NCBI GenBank assembly: GCA_023474015.1
Contig: JAMCYN010000026.1
Span: 1-10,235, forward strand
Direction: 5' to 3'
Length of the DNA: 10,235 bases
Source: Armatimonadota bacterium
Lineage (GTDB): Bacteria; Armatimonadota; UBA5829
The notes below the pieces were generated by a model. It was not told where the DNA came from. It did no database searches and saw nothing but the letters and a program-made list of their open reading frames with translations. Positions 1-7,309 of this stretch are shown here, one piece after another. A program made the translations under genes and the position numbers. Within the stretch, counting starts at the first letter, position 1, and every line of letters starts with the position of its first letter.

Positions 1-3000
1 AGGCAGTCGGCACATTCGCAGGCATGGCTGCGCTAACAGCCAAGGCAACCAAGGCCACGACCCAGGAGATGGTGGAGACATTCACCACCGGCTACGGCAT
101 ATTCAAACCGCTCGCGAAAGACATGTCGGACATGGAATGGGCCAGGATGTTTTCGGGCGCTCTTTCTCAGACTGTCGGTGTGTTTAAGACGACAGGCCCG
201 CAGATGGCCGAAGCCATAAAGAACATCGGCGCAATCGCTGCAGCATCGAACGTGCCACTGCAGGAGCAGATGGCGATCCTCGGGCAGCTTCAAACGACGA
301 TGCCCGGTTCCGAGGCAGGCACGCTCTACAAGGCATTCATGTTAAAGGTCGCGGAGGCAGGGGATGAACTCGGACTGTCGTTTGTGGATGCAGGCGGCAG
401 GCTCAAAGGCATCGTGCCGATCTTGCAGGAAGTGAAGCGTGGATTCCCCGATCTCTCCCAGGCGGCGGCGCAGGTGAAGCTCAAGAAAGCATTCGGTTCG
501 GACGAGGCTGTGCGGTTCCTACTTCAGATGTCGATGGGCATGGACCAGCTCGAAGGCAACATCAAGAGCGTTGGCCAGGCAATGAAAGGTGGCACCGCAA
601 TCACCCTGGAGATGGCAAACGCCATGAACATGGATATAGGCTCGCAGTTCACTCTCGTAAGACAGCAGATTCAGAACCTGGCAGAGATCCTCGGACGAAC
701 CCTGCTGCCTGTCGTGGTTCCGGTCTTCCAGGGGATATCTCGGTTCATCTTTCGCTTGCAGGACATGGCGAGGTCCACGCCCGGTGTCACGAGAGCTATC
801 CTCACACTCTGTGTCGTACTCGGCGCGGCGCTCGTCGTGGTCGGCAGCGTGACCGCCGCGATAGGAACGATTGGCATTGTCATGCCTGCGGTTCAGGCGG
901 GAATCGCGGCGCTGGGGCCGATGCTGGCGGGAGTCGGCGCGGCAGTTTCAGCGTACTTCTGGCCGGTGGTCACAGTCATCGCTGCCGTGGTTGTCGCCGT
1001 GATCGCGCTCAAGCGTGCCTGGGAGACCAACTTCGGCGGCATTCGGGACATAGTAATGGGCGCATGGAACAAGGTGAGCCTGGCGTTCCAGGGCATCCGC
1101 GCGCTTATCGGTTCGCTCACTGGCGGCAGCGGTCAGATGTCGGCGGAGCTTGCGAAGAAGCTGGAGGCCGCCGGATTGATGAAGTTCGTCACAACCGTGT
1201 TCCAGGTCTACTACCGCGTGCGGCAGTTTCTCACGGGCTTGTGGCAGGCGTTCTCGTCTGTGTTCGGGAGTATTCGCAGGATTCTCGAGCCAGCGATTCG
1301 CGCGGTAATGGGCGCGCTTTCAGAACTGGGCGGAGCGCTGCTTTCGGTATTTGGAATCTTCGGAAAGACGGCGACAGCGGTGGACTCGTCGTCGTTCAAG
1401 AGCCTGGGCCAGACTCTGGGCAAGGTGCTCGGCGTGATAGTGCAGATCGGGGCGTACGTGCTTAAGTTCGTGATCTACCCGCTTGTGTTCGTTATCAGGA
1501 CTGTGGCGCTGGTTGTGAGGGCTGTGGTCTGGCTTGGCCGTGTCATCATCGGAGCATTCGTCGCGGTGGCCCCTTACGTATACAAGTTCTTCCTGCCGCT
1601 TCGGATGCTGGTCCAGGGCTTGCTCATGGTAGGCCGTGTCGCATATACAGTTTGGCAGATGATAACCGGCCAGGTGTCGGTCGTTGATCGCCTCAAGACT
1701 ATCGGCAGCGCCATATTCCAATATCTCGCCACGCCGTTCAACTGGGTGCTAGATGTGGCTTCCGCGACGTGGAGCTTCCTGCGTGGGCTGTTCTCATCGA
1801 TTAGCGGATTCTTTGGAACCGCCGCGAGTGGCATAATGTCGGCATTTCTGAACCTGCCTGTGGTGAGCACACTTACCCGCGTGTTCGGCACTGTGCGGGC
1901 GTTTCTATCGGGCCAGTTGAGTTTTGCTGAGGCGGGCAAGAAGATACTCATTACCCTCGGCCAGGGCATCTGGTCTACGGCGAGCTATCCGTTCCAGGTT
2001 CTCAAGCGAGCGCTGGGCTGGCTTCGCAGATTGCTGCCGTTTTCGGATGCGCCGGAGGGCCCGCTCTCCAGCCTGACTGAATCCGGCGCTGCGCTGCTGC
2101 GGACTCTTGCGCAGGGCATGCTTACGGTAGTGACGCTTCCGGCGCGGGTTCTGAGCTACGTTTTTCAGCGGATGATGGATGCTGTTGGCTGGGTGTGGGA
2201 CCGCCTGAAGTCAACCGGCTCACAGGTCATATCGACCCTATCCGGCGCTCTGTCGACTGGTGTACAGATGGCAGGTTCGGCCTGGAACGGGATCACCGGC
2301 ATAGTGTCATCGGGATGGGATGCCATCATATCCATCGGTTCATCGGCATACCCGCTTGTATCAGCGCCATTCAGATGGGTTGCCGGGGTTGCGGGATCTG
2401 CATGGTCGCGGGTCACCGACTTTGCAGCATCCGCGTGGTCAAGCATCTGTTCCATGGCGTCATCGTCGATTGGCTGGTTGAGATCGCCGTTTGCGAGCCT
2501 GGTGAGCTTTGCTTCTTCGGCGGCGTCGACTGTGCGCGGCGCGGCATCCAGCGCGTTCTCCTCGATTCTTGCGGGCGCGCGGTCTCTTGTGGCGAGCGCG
2601 TTCCAGAGCGGCAGGTCCATGATGACCACGATAGCATCCGGTATACGCTCGGCGATGTCTGCCCCCTATGAGGCTGCGAGGTCGGTGTTTTCAAGACTGC
2701 GCAGGCTGCTCCCGTTCTCGGACGCGAAAGAGGGGCCGCTTGCGACGCTCACTCGCAGCGGCGCGGCGATGCTGGAGGCGTTCAGTTCGGGGATTGCCGG
2801 AGCGTCGAAGCTGCCGGCCCAGGCGCTGAGGCAGGCTTTCGGACTTGCGAAGTCGATGGTTCTGCCGACAGCGGTCGCGGGGACTCTGGCTCTTACTCCG
2901 GCGATTGCTGGCGCGATACCGGAGATTGCCCCGCCAAGGATCGCGGTCCACAAGGCGCCGACAGGCGCGGAGGAGGTCCGGCAGGCAGATCAGACCAGGC

Positions 3001-3224
3001 TGCTGGCGGCCGCGCGCGGATCGGCAGTCAATGGGACAACGGAGGCCGGGGCGCAATCACATGACCTGCGCCCGATACTTGAGGCGATACTTGCCAAGCT
3101 CGATGCGTTGAATGATCGGCCCATTGATGTATCAGTAACCACCACGCTCGACGGCCGAAAGATTGCCCAGGCTGTCTACAAGGATATGCGGGAGAGAAAG
3201 GTCAGGAATTATGAGTCAGCCTGA
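1..3224 (+). CDS. Phage tail tape measure protein (5' end missing)
   Basis: This protein spans the inside of the phage tail, sets tail length and helps deliver DNA. The frame is open to the left edge, so the ATG at 24 is probably internal and the true start lies outside the window; at least 1073 residues are present. Numbering from that ATG, residues 1-235 resemble the TP901/PhageMin_Tail core (MegaMeasure-type Ala/Gly/Met-rich helices). About residues 255-330 form long hydrophobic helices, as in many tape measures. Several further hydrophobic helices follow, then a Ser/Ala/Trp-rich region (about 735-870) with repeated SAW/SSA units. A segment of about 76 residues occurs twice, each centred on LRRLLPFSDA-EGPL. 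The last 60 residues are hydrophilic. The stop overlaps the next start by 14 bases, so the two genes are probably coupled. Family assignment is firm; the exact length is unknown. Confidence 0.93.
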   Translation, partial: AVGTFAGMAALTAKATKATTQEMVETFTTGYGIFKPLAKDMSDMEWARMFSGALSQTVGVFKTTGPQMAEAIKNIGAIAAASNVPLQEQMAILGQLQTTMPGSEAGTLYKAFMLKVAEAGDELGLSFVDAGGRLKGIVPILQEVKRGFPDLSQAAAQVKLKKAFGSDEAVRFLLQMSMGMDQLEGNIKSVGQAMKGGTAITLEMANAMNMDIGSQFTLVRQQIQNLAEILGRTLLPVVVPVFQGISRFIFRLQDMARSTPGVTRAILTLCVVLGAALVVVGSVTAAIGTIGIVMPAVQAGIAALGPMLAGVGAAVSAYFWPVVTVIAAVVVAVIALKRAWETNFGGIRDIVMGAWNKVSLAFQGIRALIGSLTGGSGQMSAELAKKLEAAGLMKFVTTVFQVYYRVRQFLTGLWQAFSSVFGSIRRILEPAIRAVMGALSELGGALLSVFGIFGKTATAVDSSSFKSLGQTLGKVLGVIVQIGAYVLKFVIYPLVFVIRTVALVVRAVVWLGRVIIGAFVAVAPYVYKFFLPLRMLVQGLLMVGRVAYTVWQMITGQVSVVDRLKTIGSAIFQYLATPFNWVLDVASATWSFLRGLFSSISGFFGTAASGIMSAFLNLPVVSTLTRVFGTVRAFLSGQLSFAEAGKKILITLGQGIWSTASYPFQVLKRALGWLRRLLPFSDAPEGPLSSLTESGAALLRTLAQGMLTVVTLPARVLSYVFQRMMDAVGWVWDRLKSTGSQVISTLSGALSTGVQMAGSAWNGITGIVSSGWDAIISIGSSAYPLVSAPFRWVAGVAGSAWSRVTDFAASAWSSICSMASSSIGWLRSPFASLVSFASSAASTVRGAASSAFSSILAGARSLVASAFQSGRSMMTTIASGIRSAMSAPYEAARSVFSRLRRLLPFSDAKEGPLATLTRSGAAMLEAFSSGIAGASKLPAQALRQAFGLAKSMVLPTAVAGTLALTPAIAGAIPEIAPPRIAVHKAPTGAEEVRQADQTRLLAAARGSAVNGTTEAGAQSHDLRPILEAILAKLDALNDRPIDVSVTTTLDGRKIAQAVYKDMRERKVRNYESA
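1938..2165 (+). repeat. Tape measure internal repeat, copy 1
   Basis: This is the first of two protein-level copies of about 76 residues in the tape measure gene. Shared residues include LRRLLPFSDA, EGPL, LT-SGAA and a later LPA motif. The offset to copy 2 is exactly 675 bases (225 codons). LPFSDA-EGPL motifs of this kind recur in other tape measure proteins. Confidence 0.8.
2613..2840 (+). repeat. Tape measure internal repeat, copy 2
   Basis: This is the second copy of the unit at 1938-2165, with the strongest match at LRRLLPFSDAKEGPL (2697-2741). The two copies align without gaps over 76 codons but have diverged at the DNA level, which points to an old duplication rather than a recent one. 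Confidence 0.8.
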
Positions 3225-3702
3225 GGCCAAGAAGCGCACTGACCTGAAAAAGACGACAGGCTGCATAGTGGATGTGGTGACACGGGAGTCACTGGAGTTT
3301 CAGTACAACCCGGATGAGATAACCGATGAAAAGAGCACGGACTTTGCCACTATCAAGGTGCCCGGCATGAGCCACCCGCGCTATCAGTATGTCTCGGGTG
3401 AGGCCCGGAAGATCGCATTCAAGCTGGTGCTCTTCAAGGGACCGGTGAAGCAGAAAGTGGCCTGGCTCCAGTCGCTGCTGTATCCGCAGCATGAAAAGAC
3501 AATGCTAAAGAACGCGCCGCACAAGGTGCTCTTCTTCCTGGGCGATCTCTATCCGGGTGTCACATGCATCGTGCGGCAGGTCAGGAGCCGCTACTTTCAC
3601 ATGTTCGACAGGGATAGTCTGCTCCCGCAGCACGCCGAGGTCGACCTGACTCTTGAGGAGATAGTGTCGAAATCTGTGAGCTATACAGAGGTGCGCAGGT
3701 GA
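3211..3702 (+). CDS. CIS-tube-like / LysM-associated tail baseplate protein
   Basis: A 163-residue protein resembling the N-terminal domain of contractile injection system tube proteins and phage XkdP-like proteins. Characteristic elements are LEFQYNPDEI near residue 30, KVPGMSHPRYQYVSGEARKI near 50-68, a WLQSLLYP segment near 90, VLFFLGD near 112, and a closing AEVDLTLEE strand. Members of this family sit between tail tube and baseplate hub. An upstream in-frame ATG at 3163 would add 16 residues read from the end of the tape measure gene. The ATG at 3211 is preferred because it overlaps the tape measure stop by only 14 bases and follows a purine-rich stretch. The usual C-terminal LysM domain is absent here and appears as a separate next gene. 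Family call is good; its exact place in the baseplate is inferred. Confidence 0.82.
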   Translation: MSQPEAKKRTDLKKTTGCIVDVVTRESLEFQYNPDEITDEKSTDFATIKVPGMSHPRYQYVSGEARKIAFKLVLFKGPVKQKVAWLQSLLYPQHEKTMLKNAPHKVLFFLGDLYPGVTCIVRQVRSRYFHMFDRDSLLPQHAEVDLTLEEIVSKSVSYTEVRR

Positions 3703-3989
3703 TAGGACCGGATTCGAGATATGCGACATGCGTGCTATTTGTCGACGGAAGCCAGGAGTTCATCGGCACAAGGCAGCGCATCGATACCACGCCCCGGCCT
3801 GATGATGTGTTTCACGTTGTTGTCGAGGGCGACCGAATCGATCTTATTGCCTATCGATACCTTGGCCGGGCGGAACTGTGGTGGGTGATCTGCGACTACA
3901 ACGATATCTTCTTCCCGCTGAGCCTGGAGTCGGGAAGGGTGCTGAGACTGCCGTCAGTCGAACATGTTGAGATGAGAATACTGGGATAG
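3699..3989 (+). CDS. gp53-like baseplate wedge protein with LysM-type fold
   Basis: A 96-residue protein starting with GTG, whose start overlaps the previous stop as GTGA, a typical sign of translational coupling. The segment DRIDLIAYRYLGRAELWWVICDYN (residues about 46-69) is the pattern of LysM-like baseplate proteins: a short helix, then a Tyr-Trp-rich turn and an Asn. The T4 gp53 and tail protein X families share this pattern. Such proteins bind within the baseplate wedge or hub rather than acting as enzymes. The gene ends 12 bases before the stop of the convergent toxin gene. Its position after the CIS-tube-like gene and before the gpD-like gene fits a split version of the usual tube-LysM protein. 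Confidence 0.8.
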   Translation: MIGPDSRYATCVLFVDGSQEFIGTRQRIDTTPRPDDVFHVVVEGDRIDLIAYRYLGRAELWWVICDYNDIFFPLSLESGRVLRLPSVEHVEMRILG

Positions 3990-4001
3990 ACTCGCTTTCG
4001 G

Positions 4002-4271
4002 CTAATCATATACCTCGCGTCTATGCCTGACACGGGTGACACCTATCAACCGAGAGGTATCGTCAATATCATACACTACGCGGTAAACGCCGACACGGAT
4101 ACGGTAGAGACTGCCGCTTCCCTTGAGTTTCAGAGAACCTCTTGGACGAGGAGCCGTGCTCAAAGCGCTGATAGATTTCATCACGCGCTGCTTGACATCG
4201 GAAGGAAGGGAGCGTATTTCCTTGGCAGCGGACTCACGCACCTCAACTTGGTAATCAGGCTGGTTGGGCAT
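4002..4271 (-). CDS. RelE/ParE-family toxin
   Basis: An 89-residue protein of the RelE/ParE superfamily of type II toxins; RelE-like members cleave mRNA on the ribosome, ParE-like members act on gyrase. Visible family signatures are the N-terminal strand YQVEVRESAAKEIRSLP, a central P-RG--KLKG turn (residues about 42-50), LYRIRVGVYRVVYDI near 55-69, and the terminal VRHRREVYD. The RIRVGVYRVVY strand and the basic C-terminus favour a RelE-type RNase, but sequence alone does not settle this. The start overlaps the antitoxin gene by 17 bases, the usual antitoxin-toxin layout. It lies antisense to the surrounding phage operon and is a later insertion or a prophage stability module. Confidence 0.88.
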   Translation of the reverse strand: MPNQPDYQVEVRESAAKEIRSLPSDVKQRVMKSISALSTAPRPRGSLKLKGSGSLYRIRVGVYRVVYDIDDTSRLIGVTRVRHRREVYD

Positions 4272-4446
4272 TCTCTTGTTCCAACTCGGCCTTCAGAGTT
4301 TCCCAGGGGATTGAGGGTTCATCCTTGCGAGCTTCGGAGACCAGGACATCCTGGAAGTCTTCCCAGAGCTTTCCCCAGGCTCCAAGGTCTATCATGACGG
4401 CTTTTCTCTTGCCGGTATCGTCGATCAGGTAGTCTATGCCGCGCAC
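4255..4446 (-). CDS. RelB/Phd-like antitoxin
   Basis: A 63-residue acidic protein upstream of and overlapping the toxin gene. The pattern YLIDDTGKRKAVMIDLGAWGKLWEDFQDVL matches short antitoxins of RelE-type pairs, which have an N-terminal beta strand followed by an amphipathic helix. The acidic tail (WETLKAELEQE) would wrap around the toxin. The start is GTG at 4446, with a GGAGG ribosome site at 4458-4454 on the minus strand and a 7-base spacer. Antitoxins of this kind usually repress their own promoter together with the toxin. No separate DNA-binding domain is obvious, so autoregulation is an inference. Confidence 0.8.
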   Translation of the reverse strand: MRGIDYLIDDTGKRKAVMIDLGAWGKLWEDFQDVLVSEARKDEPSIPWETLKAELEQENAQPA

Positions 4447-4481
4447 TTGTGTGCCTCCACAGGTTCGGTATTCACACTACC

Positions 4482-4510
4482 ATTATAGCCTATTTCGTGG
4501 AGCAAATGAA
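4482..4510 (-). promoter_or_regulatory. Probable promoter of the toxin-antitoxin pair
   Basis: A perfect TATAAT -10 box lies on the minus strand at 4487-4482, about 29 bases upstream of the expected transcript's GTG start. At 17-base spacing the -35 hexamer is TTCATT (4510-4505), a weak match to TTGACA. The -35 position overlaps the ATG of the gpD-like gene on the other strand. No terminator was seen. Confidence 0.5.
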
Positions 4511-5831
4511 CATAGATGTCTATCAGCCAACGTTTCTTATTGAGATTGAAGGCAAGCGGCTCTCCAAGGACATTACGCATGAGATAACCTCGTTTGTCTT
4601 TGAAGATAACGAGGAGGAAATGGACGTGATGGAGGTCGCCATCACCGACCGTAACTTGCAGTTCGTGGACGATCCACTCTTCCAGGAAGGAAACGAGATC
4701 GTGGCCCGGTTCGGCTACACCGGAGACCTGTCTGTAAGGAAAGCCGCCGTCATCAAGGAAATTGACTACGACTTCCCGGATAGCGGCGAGCCCACCATGC
4801 AGATAAAGGCATATGACAAAGGCCATCGGCTTGCGGGCAGGCAGATCCAGCGAGTGTGGCAGAAGAGTGCTCCAGGGATCCTTTACTCCGAGATCGCCGA
4901 GAGAATCGCCAGCGAGCATGGACTTACTCCGGTGGCGACAAAGACTGTGGGGCGGCATCTGCGGGTGGTTCAGGGCAATATCTCTGACGCGCAGTTCTTG
5001 AAGCAGCTTGCCGCCAAGTCCAGGGACAAAGACGGAAAAGGAGTGAGTGGATATGTGTTCTATGTTCAGGACGACGAGTTGCACTTTCACCCGAGGAAGC
5101 TTCACGCGAGGCCCGCCCTGGTGCTTGAGTATTTCACCGACCGCGAAGGGATAATGCGCTCGTTCAAGCCGTCCACCCAGTCGCAGGCTGTCAAGGGTGC
5201 CGGAACCGAGACCAAGGCCGTGGGGGTGGACCCCCGGAAGAAAAAGCATGTCGAGCATAAGGCGAACAATGTCACGACGCCTGAGCGGACATCACTGGGC
5301 AAGAAAACGTATCTTGTGGACAGCAGCACCGGTGAGGGCAAGTATCGCAAACAGGAGTCGGGCAAGATAATGCCTGGCTTCGAGCGGTCCGAGGGCTTTC
5401 ACGAGGAACCTCGCCAGGAACCGGCTCAGGATAGGGCCGAGACCCAGTTCAAGAATGCTGAGATGCGACAGGTCGAAGCGACAGCCACGACCATTGGCAT
5501 TCCGACTCTGGTCGCCAAGCAGAACATAGAAATCCGGGGGGTAGGCAAGAAATTCTCCGGCACATATTATTGCACTTCGGTGCGGCACATCTTCGGCGAT
5601 GGCTATTCGTGTGAACTGAAACTGAAACGTAATGCCCTCGGTAAGGGCGCGGGAAGCAAGTCGGCCGAGGTCAAGGGCAGGAAGAACGAGCAGGAGGCTC
5701 CCCGGCACCCAAAGAAGGGCGTGGCTAAGTTGTCACCTCGAAGTTCGAACAAGACGGTGGCCACGCCGGTGAAGCGCAAGCCGAACATGGTCCGCATCGA
5801 CGCCGACACCGGACGAATACTCAACAACTGA
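4506..5831 (+). CDS. Phage late control gpD-like / gp27-like baseplate hub protein
   Basis: A 441-residue protein of the phage late control D family, the trimeric hub onto which the spike docks (T4 gp27, P2 gpD and the N-terminal part of VgrG). The start follows PTFLIEIEGKRLSKDI, the usual first strand. GNEIVARFGYTGDL (about 62-75) and the central YSEIAERIASEHGL and NISDAQFLKQLAAKS segments are typical, as is a later YYCTSVRHIFGDGYSCELKLKRN strand pair. The last 66 residues form a basic, Lys-rich tail that looks disordered. The ATG at 4506 is chosen over an upstream in-frame ATG at 4449 because homology begins just after it and a GGAG site lies at 4499-4502. The gene is separated from the gp53-like gene only by the toxin-antitoxin pair. 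Confidence 0.87.
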   Translation: MNIDVYQPTFLIEIEGKRLSKDITHEITSFVFEDNEEEMDVMEVAITDRNLQFVDDPLFQEGNEIVARFGYTGDLSVRKAAVIKEIDYDFPDSGEPTMQIKAYDKGHRLAGRQIQRVWQKSAPGILYSEIAERIASEHGLTPVATKTVGRHLRVVQGNISDAQFLKQLAAKSRDKDGKGVSGYVFYVQDDELHFHPRKLHARPALVLEYFTDREGIMRSFKPSTQSQAVKGAGTETKAVGVDPRKKKHVEHKANNVTTPERTSLGKKTYLVDSSTGEGKYRKQESGKIMPGFERSEGFHEEPRQEPAQDRAETQFKNAEMRQVEATATTIGIPTLVAKQNIEIRGVGKKFSGTYYCTSVRHIFGDGYSCELKLKRNALGKGAGSKSAEVKGRKNEQEAPRHPKKGVAKLSPRSSNKTVATPVKRKPNMVRIDADTGRILNN

Positions 5832-5834
5832 CTG

Positions 5835-5873
5835 GCCCCGAAATAATCGGGGCAGGCACCCGAAATGATCGGG
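5835..5873. repeat. Two tandem near-identical hairpins between the hub and membrane protein genes
   Basis: The first hairpin (5835-5853) has a perfect 7-bp stem with an AATAA loop. The second (5859-5873) has a 5-bp stem with an AATGA loop. The core CCCGAAAT-ATCGGG is shared, so this is a duplicated inverted repeat. No T-tract follows, so a Rho-independent terminator is unlikely. It may be an RNA processing or stability element, or a small dispersed repeat. Confidence 0.6.
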
Positions 5874-5894
5874 ACAAGGGAGGTACATCTCATC

Positions 5895-6206
5895 ATGCAT
5901 CTGGATCAGACACTACGAACCATTATAGAGAACCGGGAAATCCTGGTCACGTTCATCGTTTCGCTCATCGCGATTATCAAGCTCACCTCCTGGGGTCGGG
6001 CCCAGGCGACGGCACTCGATACAATCGTCGGTGTCGTCGAGGGGCTCGGGGCGGTGGATGTGAAGCGCGCCGTTGCACGAACGGAGCCGGACCTGCCCGA
6101 GGCGGCAAAGGATGCCATCATAGACTCGGTGGCTAAGGCGGACCCGAAGAAGTCAGCGAAGTGCCCGTTCCTGCGGGCCGTCAGGGAACTCTTCCGAGGG
6201 TTCTGA
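5895..6206 (+). CDS. Small single-span membrane protein, function unknown
   Basis: A 103-residue protein with one clear hydrophobic segment, residues about 15-30 (EILVTFIVSLIAIIKL), after a short charged N-terminus. The rest is soluble and mixed in charge, and ends in a basic helix (PFLRAVRELFRGF). I do not recognise the family. The start at 5895 follows GGGAGGT at 5878-5884; an in-frame ATG at 5865 lies in a hairpin and lacks a good ribosome site. It sits between hub and spike genes. A holin-like or membrane-docking role is possible, but nothing in the sequence proves it. Confidence 0.65.
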   Translation: MHLDQTLRTIIENREILVTFIVSLIAIIKLTSWGRAQATALDTIVGVVEGLGAVDVKRAVARTEPDLPEAAKDAIIDSVAKADPKKSAKCPFLRAVRELFRGF

Positions 6207-6223
6207 GGAGGTAGAGGCAGGCC

Positions 6224-7309
6224 ATGCTCGAGTTTCAAGACTCCCAGCACGAGGAGCGTTACAAAGACAAATGGTACGGCAAGTACCGCGCCTTCGTGCG
6301 CGATAACAACGATCCGGAGCGGCTGGGCAGATGTCGTCTCGAAGTGCCCGCGGTGCTCGGGGTCGGCGAGGAGAACTGGTCCGACTGGGCATGGCCTTGC
6401 TTTCCCTACGGCGGCAATGATGACGTCGGCATGTTTCTTGTGCCCGAAGAGGGCGCGTCAGTATGGGCGGAGTTTGAGGGCGGCGACCCTGCATTTCCTA
6501 TCTGGGCTGGTGTGTGGCTTGCGATGAGCAATCCCGGCGAACAGCCTGAAGAGTCGAAGCGGCTGTGCAGTAGCACAACGTGCAGGGACTGCGGGGATAA
6601 GCAGGAGCACGCATCGGATGCGGCGGACAACCTGGAGCACCGCAAATACCATGCTCATCCGGCTTACTACTGCCCGCGTCGGAAAGTGCTCGTAAAAACC
6701 GAGACCGGCCATACCATCGTGATGGACGACCGGGACGAGGAAGAGTTTCTCAAGATCATAGACAGGGCCGGGCAGATCATTCACATGCACTGTCCGGTGA
6801 AAGCGGAGGTCCAAAGTGAAAATACTCGGCGGCGTGGGACGTACGATTTTGAGGCAGGCCCGGCAAACGGCGAAGCGGATGCTGGTGCGCGAGGCGAAAA
6901 GATCGATGTCGCGCGCGATATCAAAGGCGGCAAAGCGTTTGTTCAGGTGACGGATGCCTGCCGCCAGTTCCTGCGGCTTGAGGCATGGCAGGACAAAGAG
7001 AAGATTCACATCCAGTCCTCGGATAAGACGCTCTCTCGCTGGCAGAAGGTGCTTATCGATACGACCAGGGGCCATGAATCCATCCATATCTGGGGGCTGG
7101 ATGGGACACAGGAAATCCAGATTTGTTCCACACCGGGCAAGGAACAGGTGCGGCTGACTGACAAGGCTGGCCAGGCGCTGGTGCTATCTTCGGCATCCGG
7201 TAGGGAGCGAGTTCAGGTGACAGATAAAGCGGGCAGCAAGCTCACGATGGATGGGGTCATGGGGCATGTAATTGTCCGCTCGACCGGAAAGGTGCTTATT
7301 AACCCATGA
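6224..7309 (+). CDS. Baseplate spike protein, gpV/gp5-like with OB fold and beta-helix tip
   Basis: A 361-residue protein that forms the needle at the tail tip. Residues about 18-105 match the OB-fold domain of gpV/gp5/VgrG spikes (RAFVRDNNDPERLGRCRLEVP, then FLVPEEGASVWAEFEGGDPAFPIW). Residues about 150-200 hold GHTIVMDDRDEEEFLKIIDRAGQ, typical of the domain following the OB fold. From about 235 to the end there are short alternating strands (KIHIQSS, SIHIWGL, EIQICST, QVRLTDK, RVQVTDK, HVIVRST) that would build a triple-stranded beta helix. No lysozyme domain is seen, unlike T4 gp5. A Cys-rich stretch (Cys115, Cys120, Cys123, Cys150) interrupts the middle. A strong GAGGAGGT precedes the start. 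The stop overlaps the radical SAM start as ATGA. Confidence 0.88.
   Translation: MLEFQDSQHEERYKDKWYGKYRAFVRDNNDPERLGRCRLEVPAVLGVGEENWSDWAWPCFPYGGNDDVGMFLVPEEGASVWAEFEGGDPAFPIWAGVWLAMSNPGEQPEESKRLCSSTTCRDCGDKQEHASDAADNLEHRKYHAHPAYYCPRRKVLVKTETGHTIVMDDRDEEEFLKIIDRAGQIIHMHCPVKAEVQSENTRRRGTYDFEAGPANGEADAGARGEKIDVARDIKGGKAFVQVTDACRQFLRLEAWQDKEKIHIQSSDKTLSRWQKVLIDTTRGHESIHIWGLDGTQEIQICSTPGKEQVRLTDKAGQALVLSSASGRERVQVTDKAGSKLTMDGVMGHVIVRSTGKVLINP

Noticed and set aside
2165..2671. Alternative frames of over 150 codons in both directions
   Set aside because: They overlap the tape measure gene fully and their composition reflects its codon bias; no domain was seen.
4434..5258. 274-codon open frame on the minus strand
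   Set aside because: It lies opposite the gpD-like gene, has no recognisable domain and no clear ribosome site; the plus strand protein clearly matches a known family.
5835..5853. Rho-independent terminator
   Set aside because: The stem is good but no run of T follows it.
5865..5894. Alternative ATG at 5865 for the small membrane protein
   Set aside because: It lies in the loop of a hairpin without a good ribosome site; the ATG at 5895 follows GGGAGGT.
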